Assembly (NCBI GenBank): GCA_003342815.1
Contig: PTEX01000278.1
Span: 357,440-421,439, forward strand
Direction: 5' to 3'
Source: Eudromia elegans
Lineage: Eukaryota > Chordata > Aves > Tinamiformes > Tinamidae
DNA: 64,000 bases
Shown: positions 39,264-51,000 of the stretch, in pieces
How positions within the stretch are numbered: the stretch's first letter is position 1
Layout of the letters: every line of letters begins with the position of its first letter
Translations under genes and position numbers: made by a program
The notes under the pieces: generated by a model
The model's input: the letters and a program-made list of their open reading frames with translations, nothing else
What the model was told of the DNA's origin: nothing
The model's database searches: none

Positions 39264-42200
39264 TAAGATAAAATGCTTTTGATGTGCTAATGTTTGTTTT
39301 GAAGGAAATTTTAGCTGTCAGACCAGTTTTAAAATAAAATGCATTCTTGAGAATATGACAGTAATTGTGTGCTGTTGCACTACTGAGAAACACACTGCTA
39401 AACATGTAGTAACACAGGCCAAATTTCTACTGTTAACGGAGTCCTACTAGATGATTACTTGATTGACTACAGTTCAAATGGCCTACCTGTGTTCCTGGGG
39501 CAAACAAACACTTGCAGAGTCATGCTTATTGGAGCAAAACGAAGCAGCCTTCATGTGCTTTGTTGATATAACTTGTTCCCCACATTATTAATAACTGCTG
39601 TCATTCAGCCTTTCTAACGCTGTAGGAAACTTACCCTTTGCATTTTTTTTTTCTTTAAAGCAATGCCATGTTGTACAGAAATAATCAAGCTAACTTGATA
39701 CGTGGTTGCTGGGAGCGTAGGTGCATAAGTATAATGTTCCATCTGGTCTAATTATATTCTTAGAACTATGCAAATTTATTCCAAAGCCTTGAATGCAAGT
39801 CTAAAACTTCACCCATAGGAATATTCGTAGCTTGCCTTGCTATTTCTAGGTGCCTGTGCATATACCATTTTTGGTATAGAACTCTAATTTCACAGGAATA
39901 TGACACATTTACACATGAAGCTTTAGAGGAACAGAAAATTAGTATTCAGAACACTGCTTACTTTCCTCTATGTAATCTCAGTCTAAAAATCTTCCTGAGA
40001 TTTAACCAAGTTTCTTGGGTAACTAGCTTGTGAATCATTGTTCCCCCAAAACGTATGTCATAAATATAATGAGCTGGTACGGTACAGCTAGAAATTAAGG
40101 ATTCTTTTGAGTTCAGGGAGATAGTAAGAACAAGTCTTACAAGTCCTGAAGATCTAGAATAGTGGCAAAACACCAGTTTTGTAGATGGTTGCACCACTAC
40201 GCTAGTTTGCCAACTCATGCACAAATTATGATGCTTCTTCCTAGATGACATTTTCTGTCTCTGTAGAAAATGAGAACTACTGAAACAAAATAAGCAATCT
40301 CTTTTCTTGGGGGGTTTACATAGAAAATCTGAAATACCATTAGCTAGTGAAATACTCTTAAGTTTAGAAGTGGAATTTGTTGCATCCAAATTGTAGCCTA
40401 GGTTGCCCAGATTCTCCAGTTTTTTATATTACAGCATGTGGAATCTGAGATGAAGGTGGTCACCTTATAAGCAAGCAGTGACTTTGCTGTTAGCCTAACT
40501 ATATTTTAACAATATAATCAAAGAATTCATCTAGAACAAATTATTACAAAAAGTACTATTATTATCAAGGCTCAGTAGTATTATTTTGCTTATATACATA
40601 CTGTTTTAAGTTTATCATTTTTCCTGGATGTTGTGCTCCACTTTGTGCAGCAGCTGAGCGCATGGTTACATTGAGATCTGTGGCGGAACTAGGGTGGATT
40701 GCCAGTGCACCAGACTCCTCATGGGCAGGAGGATGTAGATCATCTTAATGGTGAAGGAAGTATTTCCCCCATAATGAGGGGCACCTGGTTGGAGTTGTAT
40801 GAGTTTTCAGTTTTGGAGGTATGTGTGGTGTCTTTTTGATGCCTTTTTTCAACACTCACCTTGCTTTCTCCAGGAAGGTGGGTCATAGAGACTTGCTGTG
40901 GCCAAGCTACATGGGCAACGCTGACGACAAACCGGTGACCCTGACAGATGGTCAGTTAGCTGCAGGTCACCAAGTGTGAGGGGACCAGTCAGGCCTGAGG
41001 TCGTGCAAGGAAGCCCAGCCAACTAGTCAGGAGGAGCAGGAGGATAGGGCTGTGTGTGGGAAGGCTCGTGGCAGGACTCCAGTGGCACCTGGGACTCCGC
41101 TTGGAGCTGAAATGGTGCTGTGCACCCATAGGAAGGGCGTGGGTCTGCAGGAGGCTAGCTGGGACAACAAAAGCCTTCATGCCCTCCAGCCCTGTCACTG
41201 ATCTTTGTCTACTGTTCCGCAATTCTGAATATCAGTTTCCTTGTACCCACTATGTTCTATCTTTTGTAGCTACTTGATATCACTGTCTTTGAGCTACTTC
41301 AAAATTGTAATATCATTAGGAATTAGACTGTGCAATCATTTAAACCAAGATCAAGCTCAAACAAATTAGACTGAGTTACCTGGTTCAGAGAAAAATCAGA
41401 AAAAAAAGTGACCAGCAAAGGTCAGTCCTGTGGCTTTGCAATGTCTATGGCCTCTCCCTATGTCCTGTCTCCAACGTGGTTAGGGTGCAGCTTAGTGCAA
41501 CCTGTTGTTTGTTGCTCTGAGCTTTAGAAGAAGGCTTTTGAGAGAGAACAGGTATCACTTTGAGGTCAGAAGTTCAATTTTGGGGTTTTACTTCTGTATT
41601 TGTCCTTATTTTGCTATATGCAGTTTGGTAAATATTGTTCTCTGTTATGACATGTCTGCATATGGATTTTGGTGAGCTTTTGGGCTCATTAAGGTACATT
41701 GCAACATTTCCTTCCTAAGACACTATGCATCATTTAAGGTTGAATTCTGCTCTGTCTTCATGTTCATTTACTTTCTATTCCCTGTTCTAACATACAAAAG
41801 CTGCAACTGGGCTACACTAGCACTTGATACCAGGATTCTGCTCACCAACCTGATAATGGCTTTGCCATGAGCATTTCTCCATTTTAGTTGAGTAGATTTG
41901 TTATGCTGTTGTAAATAAAAGGCAAATCAGACATCTGGGATTTAATTTTTCCTTGCAATTATATTTGCCCTCCCCTTTCTTACCCTTCTAATCTCTTCAG
42001 TGCATTCATCTTTCAATTATGTTCTTGAGCAATATGGGTCTACTGTGCTGTCGTTAATCAAGCTGTTGCCTAATTCCCTCTATTAAAAGATCATTTGAAA
42101 TTTGCCATTCTTGTATCTCTTTGCTTAAATAGCAGCTGCTTAGGTTGTTGTCATCCTTATCTCAATGCCTATGAAATCAGACATAACTTTCAAAAATTTT

Positions 42201-42982
42201 CCCATGTGCCTTACCTAATTTTACTCTAATTTAGTGCCACGGTTTCATACAACCCACATCAGGGCCAGCAGGATGATTCTTTACATAAATGTAGATCCCT
42301 GTGATGTTTCACTGTTTATGGTCTAGGGCATATGCTTTTTAAAAAGAAAAGCAGATTGGATTGACCATGGCTAACTTACTTAGGAAGATATTCTGCCCAC
42401 GATCCTCTTATTTGGTTTTTGTGTTTCCCCTGTGTTTCCCTTTCTGTTCTGTGACTTGATTTCTCTTTAGGAGGAGGACAGAGACATAACTTGAGTCTTT
42501 TTGAAAGGATTAGGTGTTGTATTAGGGGAAAGAATAGAGAAATAAATACTCAGTGGTTACTTGCAGGTCTTGACAGACTATGCTAAAATTCATTTTGCAA
42601 TTATTTTACAGCGATAATAATTAAACAATGAAAGAAAATTCTTACAGGTGACCTCCTTGATTCTTTTTTGAAGCAGGGCTTTTCAAATACCATAAAAATA
42701 CATTTTCTTTGGTAAACTAAGAATTTACCTTAATAAAAATTCCACTTTTTTGAATTGCGGTTGTGCCTCTACATGAAGTTTGTACTTTTCACTAGATTTT
42801 TGCTTCTAAAACTAGCAACTTTACATCTGCCATTAAAATATTTGATTTGAATATTGGAACTATTTTTCCTTTGTAATATATAAAGCACTAGGTAGTGTTT
42901 TTTTAAGTGCAACTTCACTAGCTTTGAGTGGAGATAAACTGTTTTAATAATGTGCTTGGTGTTATATGAAGGACATTTAATC

Positions 42983-42996
42983 ATATATATATATAT
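42983..42996 (+). repeat. (AT)n microsatellite
   Basis: Seven AT units in intron 2. Confidence 0.95.
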
Positions 42997-44424
42997 TTAA
43001 CTAAAAAGTTTATTACCTTATAAGTCACCCATACTAAATTTATGTCACTGAAAATGTTCTACCACAACATGTTTCAATTCAAGTCTTTTTGGCAGTCTAG
43101 CTTGCAAGAGGTTTCAAAGTTTCTTCCATTTTTGTCACATCTAATCTTCTGTTAAACTAGTCCATACCATTACCACGTTACAAACTAGTATCATTAAAAG
43201 AAGATTGTCAGTTAGCTGTTTCCAGAGCTTTCTAAAAAATCTATCTAACATATGCTCTTGTATGATATCAAGGTTATAAGGTCTGCTGTCTCATGACCTG
43301 CCATTAGAAGAATCAATGGGCTGCATCGAATTCTTAGCACACCTTGGATATAATGCATATCAATCTTCTTTTTAATGGCTCTCAAGCTGTTGGACCTTAC
43401 ACTTCTCACTAGTACAAGAATTAATGTTGCCCATCATGCATTTCAGAGCATTTTAATTTAGGAGAGGAATTCTACATTATTTTGACGTAATGTAACATTA
43501 TGTAATGTAACTGGAAGCTGTTTGAGGCTGATCAGAGTTTTGAAACTTCAGAAATAATCCTAGTAGACAATGGGAGTTTGAAGGTCAAGATGAATCCTTG
43601 GATGTGTGGAAGTTCTTTCTGCAGCAGAATAAAGATAATGATACTTCCACCCAGGCAGCCAAGGCTCTTGGGCAACTCCAGTATTAGCAAGAATCTGAAG
43701 CTGGTGATGGGATATGGTGTTAGTGATGGTTCTGTAGGATGGTTGATGTTCAAAAACTAGTGCTTTTAGCACCGCCATAACACTGTTCTCTAGGCTTTCA
43801 TTTTGCTGTTTGGGGGTTGTGACCTTGACCTGTTGTTGGGATTATTGCTGATGCTTCTTTGAAAGACACATCAATCTAAACTGTTGGCATAGATGCACTT
43901 GCAACAGTTTATTCTTCTCTGTGGAACGTGGAATTTGGGGTTTTGTATGGAAGACTCAAGAGCTGGTAATAGGATATGATTCTTCTATTTTGGAAATGAT
44001 TTCTCGGTAAGAAAATCAGATCCTTTCTGCAACAGCTCTGACTAATATTTTAAAAGAAAAATAGTGAAAGTATGACCTTAGAAAGATTTTGGGGGCATAG
44101 TGCCTAAGATCTTTTTAGTCTGGCTATTGAATTTTTGGAAAACCTTAAGCTATCTTATTATTTTTTCAATTCTGTATTATACTGCCACAATGGAAAATGA
44201 AAAGTAAATGTAGAAGGAATGATTTGTCCACAACAGCCATCTTGGAGGAAAGTTTGTGTAGAGTTGTCAGTGCTTTCTAACTTCTTGTCTAGCTTACTAA
44301 GCACTGTCTTTTTTAAGGAAATAAGCACTTAAGGATAATGTGGAGTAAAAACAGTGTCAGTAGTGAGAACCCTTGGTACTGTTTGCCTTGACTTTGTCTG
44401 TAGCAGAACTCTTGCTGGCTAAGA

Positions 44425-44486
44425 ATTTATAAATAATTATATATAAAAAATAAGTAATAAAAATAAAAATTATTTATAAATAATTA
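44425..44486. repeat. AT-rich direct repeat pair with palindrome
   Basis: ATTTATAAATAATTA occurs at 44425-44439 and again at 44472-44486. The second copy is part of the exact 14-base palindrome TTATTTATAAATAA at 44470-44483. Every base between the copies except one G is A or T. Confidence 0.9.
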
Positions 44487-45014
44487 AATGTTTATTAATG
44501 CTATTAACATAATTAACGTTTTGAAGACTGATTGGCCTTTCTGTATGTATCTGCCCTATGTAAAAGTGCTGTAAAACTCAGCTAACACTTACTAGCTGAA
44601 ACTGTGCTGTTGCTGTATAAAATACAGCAGATGAAATTAGGTGATCAAAAGCCAAATTAGGTGAAATCCTGTGATCTTTTAAATTTTATTTTGTTTTGTT
44701 TTTACTATTTAAGTGTGGTAAATATTAGCAATTCATGACTTAAAAAGACTGTAGTGGTTGCCTTACTAATGAATCCTTAAACATACTTGCAGTGGGCATG
44801 TGATTGTGTTGAGTGCATACAAACTCAAGTGGCTTTGGAATGTTTAAGAGAAACTTCAAGTATTTGATGTATTTTTGTTTCATTTTCTTGCAAAATAACT
44901 CTTCTGTGGCTGAGAGCAAATGAAAGCGCTTTCACCTAAGCTACATGATTTTCTGATATTATTCCTTCCAAAATCTCTGTACAATACTGACTTTTGTTCT
45001 GTTATTTTTCTGAT

Positions 45015-45042
45015 GTTTTTGTTTTGTTTTGTTTTGTTTTTC
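45015..45042 (+). repeat. (GTTTT)n repeat
   Basis: Four GTTTT-type units in intron 2. Confidence 0.93.
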
Positions 45043-46407
45043 CTCTCTTTAAATAATTCAGGCTCAGCTCATCATTTATGAGTTCTTTCTTTTTTCTAAA
45101 CTAGAAAGAGATATCCTGTAGGAAAGATGGTTATCCCCTCAAGACCGTTATTTAGTCGTCAAATATTATTGTGGAGCTCACTTCTCTTGCACCCTTTACT
45201 TACCTTATATCCTACTATGTAGTAGCTTCTGCCTATCTCTTCCTCACAGTAGGTGATGGGTCACATTTGTGTGGTATGTGGGTTTTTCTAATATTATTTC
45301 TTAATGTTTTTATGCCATTCATACACCATGAAAACTTGTATCTATTTTGAAAACAGTTATGACTGTCACTTGGTTGACCCTAGCATGTGTTTTTTGTGCT
45401 TCAGCAATCTGACTTTAATGAAAAGTTTTTCATAAATATGCATATTGCGTAAAAGGAACTCCTGAAAAACACAGATTAAAAATGGTTATGCTAGCTTGTG
45501 CCTCTGAAAGCACAGGGCATTGTAGTCTCTGATGTGATGTAGGGCATTAAGAAGAAGTGATTGCCAGCACAGAATAGAAGGAAGACTTTTCAAAGGTGGG
45601 AGGATGAGCAGAGAAGAGACTAGAAAGGAATGAAGCCTTTAGAAGGCAAAGCTCAATTATCTGAGTCAAAAATAAAATATTTTTGGGTTGTTCATGTTCC
45701 ATAACCCAGTGGATGGAGATAATCAGATGATGACCGCTTTTCTTTTTCAGGTCATAATTAATTATCAACTAAAGTGTTCAGGTTGCATAGTTGGTGTATC
45801 TAATGTACGCCTAGAAGATGGGGAGGAAGCAACAGTCATATTCATGGCGTGCTCTGTTTCTCAGGAAGCCCTTGCACAGAAATCATCTGCAGAGGCACCA
45901 GTTTCTAGACCAGCCATAGGCACAGGTCAACTGGGAAACAGCCCAGGACCTCAGACGGCCAGGAACAATGAGGCTGGTTCCCCAGGGCTGTTCATCTGAG
46001 TGGCCTTGCCCATATTCTCCAACAGAGTTGGCTTTTGAAAGGTTCCTACTTCGGTGTTCTTACTAGCTTCATCTCTGTCTTGAAAAGGCAGACCAGGAGC
46101 AGACTAAAGCTGATCAGCTCTCTGAGTGGACTCTGACGACACATTTTGGTTAGCACTGGAGCGGGAGCTAATGAATATCAACACTGGGTGACTGAACCAA
46201 TATGATATTTCTGATCTCTTTCTCTCTTACTGTTTGCAGTCAGATGCTTCAAATTTCACATGCATGTGAATCATATATATAAGAGGTGTAAAAGTTCTCA
46301 GCTCTTTCTGAATGCTGTTGAACCTGTGTTGCTTTTATTCATCATGTTAACATTCACAGAGGTATCGCTTGTGCAAGAAGGTGTTATTATTAGATAATGA
46401 ATAGGTG

Positions 46408-46422
46408 TTAGTAGTAGTAGTA
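46408..46422 (+). repeat. (TAG)n microsatellite
   Basis: About five TAG units after GTGT. Confidence 0.9.
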
Positions 46423-46831
46423 TATTCTTAATGGTAGGGTTTTTTTTCCTGTATGAAGGCAGTTTTGCTCACAAAATGAGAACAGCTCTTTAAAATTGGG
46501 CACTAAAATATATGCCTTCTCAAGACTGAAGATATTTTCTCTGGTGTCTAATTTCAGTTATTAAAACAAGCACTGTGGTTTGCCCCTATTTATAAAGGGG
46601 CAGCTGGCATACTTTGCATAATTAAATTTTAGAGGTGATATAAGGGTTCAAACTGTGTTTTTTAAAATGCATGGCACATTTCAAGTTCTATTAGCTGTCT
46701 CCTCAACCCAACACCTCAAAGAGAACTAGTGTACACACTGGAGATGCCTGCCACGCTTAAGAACAGATTGGAAAATGTCATGTTGCCTCAGTGTTACTCC
46801 ACTTGCACGGATCAATAGATATATGCATGAT

Positions 46832-46919
46832 AAAAAAAAAAAAAAAAAAACCCACAAAAAAACAAACAAACAAACAAACAAACAAAAAAAAAAAAAACAA
46901 AACAAAACAAAAAAACCCC
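46832..46919 (+). repeat. A-rich tract with (CAAA)n and (CAAAA)n
   Basis: Nineteen A are followed by CCCAC, then five to six CAAA units, about fourteen A, then CAAAA units and a final A run before CCCC. It is the longest low-complexity tract in the window, on the strand of the gene. No retrocopy is recognisable upstream. Confidence 0.95.
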
Positions 46920-47867
46920 AACAATTCAAGGTATATGAACTGCCCAGCCTGTTGAGATAGGTCCAGCACATGCATGAGGAGCAGAGGCAAGAAGACTGAG
47001 ATCCCAGACAAGGCTAGATCTGTGGATATTTCAGGCCAAGACAGAATTGAGACTAGCATCTGGATTTGAAGCAAATATGTAGTGAGTGAGGGAAAGGGAA
47101 TATGATCTCAGCTCCTTTTAGGTAGATGTCTGAAGGTGGAGAGTGAACATTCTGTGCTCTCTCACACATAGTATTGACTCTTCCTTAACGTAGGTGAGGT
47201 GAAGTGCAACTCGTAGATGGCCTCATGTAGTGCAGCTGGAGCGTGTTTTCCAAATAAGTCGTAAACAAGCAGAAATACTGGTAGAAATGGGAGCTATTTG
47301 GCTGCCATTATAACCTCTTAGTACTGCAATATGCTGAAAGAGAGAAAAGAAATAATGTGATAAAATGAGACTATTCCCTGCAGAATGGGAGAGTGCAGCT
47401 ATTATTCATGTTTCAGTCTTCACAATTAGACTAAGATTATTCACAAGCGAATCTGAGCTACACAGTAAGAAAAGGAACATTTATACTCATTTTTTTTGTG
47501 CAAGTTTTTACATAAACCACAAAATCTCTGTGGACCTGGAAGTCTGACTTAGTGAAATCAAATACTGTTGATTTCACTTTGTTTCACTTTCCTGGATGAA
47601 ACTATTTTTTCTCCCCTCTGCATGTATGCAAGACTCACATTAGTATAGCTAAATCTCAGATAAATGCACAGAAGTATATATGTGTATCTGAAAGGACAGA
47701 GTGCACCAACTCGTACTGAGTGAGATCACTTGCTCTTTAAAACTTCAGCATTATGCCAGCCTGGTACATATGGAGTTAAAAGTGAATATGAGGAGGGTGA
47801 AGAATGGAGGATTGTACGGATCCTATGCAGAGGTTTTTGAGGAAGGGAAAATGCTCCCCTGAAATTT

Positions 47868-47890
47868 AAAAAAAAAAAAAAAAAAAGAAA
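47868..47890 (+). repeat. Poly-A, 19 bases plus GAAAA
   Basis: Homopolymer after CCTGAAATTT. No retrocopy is visible upstream. Confidence 0.95.
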
Positions 47891-48013
47891 ATTATTACAT
47901 TATCACTGCAGATGGTTACTGTATCACTGAGATTTGAGTCAGGTTTGCAGAGAATGGCAGATGTCTGTCATTTAAAGGTGAGAAGTTGTTGGTGTAATAA
48001 ATAAGCTCACCCA

Positions 48014-48063
48014 GATAGATATATATATATATACATATATAAAACATATATAACACATATAAA
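48014..48063 (+). repeat. (TA)n-rich tract
   Basis: ATAGATATATATATATATAC followed by ATATAA, ACATATA and ACACATATA units. Confidence 0.95.
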
Positions 48064-51000
48064 ATTTCTAATTTGCTCCTTGGTGTATGGAGACTTGTGC
48101 TGTAGAATAGCTGAGGATCAAGCAGTCTTCAGAAGGAATGTGAATGGTAGTTAGTCCTCTCACTGCCCACCCTACTTCTCTATCTCTGCTTAGCAGTCGC
48201 GCTGCTCAGAACTGGACATCTTCAGTAGCGTGGCTAACTAAAGAGCAACTGAGTAATCAACTTTTGTCTCTTTGGAAGTGCAAAACTTGCTGACCACCCT
48301 TAGGATGGGATTGTATTTCCTGATTGTGATGGGTGACAACATTTGTTCAAATAGTCAAAAGTTGTATTTTAGATGACTTTACATTTCCATGCTGACAAGT
48401 GTAAAACCGAGTATTCCTGTTGGATTTTGCCCACATTATTCCCAGTTAAGTACCTCTGCCTTAGTTAAGAAAGTCATCAGACATGATCTGGTGACATAGG
48501 TCAATGCCGCAAAAGGGGAGCAAGACAGCTGCTGAGCAAAATGGGACCCTGCTTTTGCTGGGCAGAAAGCACTGAGTATAGAATATTGCTGCACTGAGTG
48601 GATTTTATTTGACCTTTTGTCAAATGAAAAATATATTAGATAGTTTTTAATACAATGAACTAGCAACCTTTGATTTGCACTGAAAGACATAGTATATGAG
48701 CAGTTTTATTTCTTCAATATGAAGAAGCTGTCTCTTACCTATAGCAGGGAAAGCATCTTTAGCAAAGCCTAGTCCTGGGAGTACTTAATCTGCTAGCTGT
48801 AACAGCCAGGCTGCAGCATTCCTATAATAAGCTTTGGTTGTATAGACACAACTGTTGCTTGCATGTGTTGATTTCTAGTTGTACTCTTATTTATTGTTAA
48901 TACAATTAATTATTACAATTAACGAACTTCAAAGTTATGCCAAGGCAGTGCTTGGTTATTGGGAAGAAAATGTTGCATGACGAACTTTAAAAATAGAAGC
49001 TATTGAGAGACAAAAGAAGCAATCACAGCTATTAATTATGAGCCCAATTAGGGTGAGGATTCTCTAAAAGGTATTTTAATGAGCTTTTAATTTCAAGGTA
49101 GAAGCAAGTTCTGCACTTCATGTGCAAAATTCTAGATGGTCTTAGGCAGATGGATGATGATGATTAGGTCTTCTGTTGAAAGCCTTTGAAATGGGAAATT
49201 CAGCTAAGGTGGTCACAGGCAACAAGTTGACCTATGGTCGCTGTTTGAGCCACAATCAAAAAGTCAGCATTGCAAATGAGTATGATAATGAGAGCTCAAA
49301 GCAGACACTGCAGGAACTGTATTGGAGTTGGCAGTAAAACACTGAATGCTGCAGCTTCAAGGTTCTGCTAGACTGACTAAAGGAGTTGAGGTGAGCCCTG
49401 GCCTGAAGATGCTTTTCCACAGCTGCCTGTTCCAAAGCCTAGGTACCTTGTCATAAACATGTGATAGAGGCCACCTAAAAACATGTTCTCATTATATTGT
49501 GTTACTGATGACTCTCTTGCTTTGTATTTAGATTGTTGCACGTACTTTTTAGTTGGCCATGTAACTATAGAAATATATTTTCTATGTAGTCTGATGTGAC
49601 TCATACAACACACACAAAAGCTTAGCTATAGAAATACTCCTGATTTCAAAAACTTACTGTACTTTGCAAGCAAGAAAATTGAAGGCTGTAATCATAGCTT
49701 TTATCTTGAAAATTTGCCCTGAGCACTTTAAAATACATCTAGAGATTATAGCTTAAAGAACAGGATGCTGCTGATCAGAATTATGAGCAGCACTGTGGGA
49801 TTTCAGCTCTGCCAAGGTGCTTTTACAGAAATTAGCTTAATCATGTATAATATTATCTCTAATAAATACAGATTGACTGTTTTAGTTGAAAATCTTGCAG
49901 TTAAATATAGGTATTATTTATCCATAACACCACAAGGTCATTGTTAGCGTTATGCTGCTTGCCAACTTTGCTAGCCAATAACTCTTTTCTTGTGTTTTAA
50001 ACAAGGAATAAGATAGTGTCTTGTGATATGGCATATGGAGAAAGGGCTTAAGTGGTGTAATGGTGTCCCAACACTAGGAGCTGAGAGCATTAATTTAAAA
50101 GGTGATACTAATGTTAGAAATTCAATATGAACTGCTATTACATGTGATAATTGAAACTGCAGGGTAATGACTATCAGCAGTAATGGTCTAAGAGACAATT
50201 CTTGAATTCCTATGAGCATGTAGGGTCTAGGAAACCTTAATTTGGAAAAACTATACCCAGAGTTAGTTTTGATATTGATCAAAATAAGTTGATGTGTATC
50301 TACAGAATTCAAATAATGAGCATTAACAGCATTTAGGCAAGCAGTAGCTGAAGCATGCTCCCCTTTACTATGCACTGCAGACATATAAAGATGTTAAGAA
50401 ACAAATGAAAAAAAAATCTTGAGCTATTGTGGCAAAATTAAAATTATAATTTTTAAATTATTTTAAAAATTGTATGAAATTTGGAAAGGCAACAGATTAT
50501 CTACAAACTAGTAGACACAAATTGAGACCCTAAATTCCATATATTTTGCAGGAGAGCTCAACCGCTGGATCCACATCTGCTTTTGATTTAGTATCTGAAG
50601 GAGAAACTTTTGCCTCTTTCCTTATAGTTTACATGGAAAATACAAGGTAGCTTCCTCCTTGACCATGAATGCAGATCTGTTTTTTATGGAGCTGTACTGA
50701 CATATAGTGGCTATAGATATGATTTGGTAAACTGCTTTTAACAAATGAGAAAGAACTTTATAAATTAGTTGTCATTTGGTACCCCCATCTCCTTCAAACT
50801 GAAGGAGTGAGATGTACCTTCTGTCCTCTGGATGTTGTCAAGATGCTACTAGTGAAGGAAAAAAATATGTAAAGAAACAAAATAGGAGTCTATTTGTTTT
50901 TATTCCTAAAGGGACCCACAGGCCGTAGAGTTCATAAATGCAGTCCTTGTGTTTTATTAAACTAATGTACCATGCCCACATTTTATTTTTGCTTTTTATT

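Noticed and set aside
39958-40389. 143-codon open frame on the minus strand
   Set aside because: Intronic, no motif, Ser/Leu-rich chance composition.
46726-47074. Minus-strand frames with long Phe/Val/Cys runs
   Set aside because: They are translations of the A-rich/(CAAA)n tract read in reverse.
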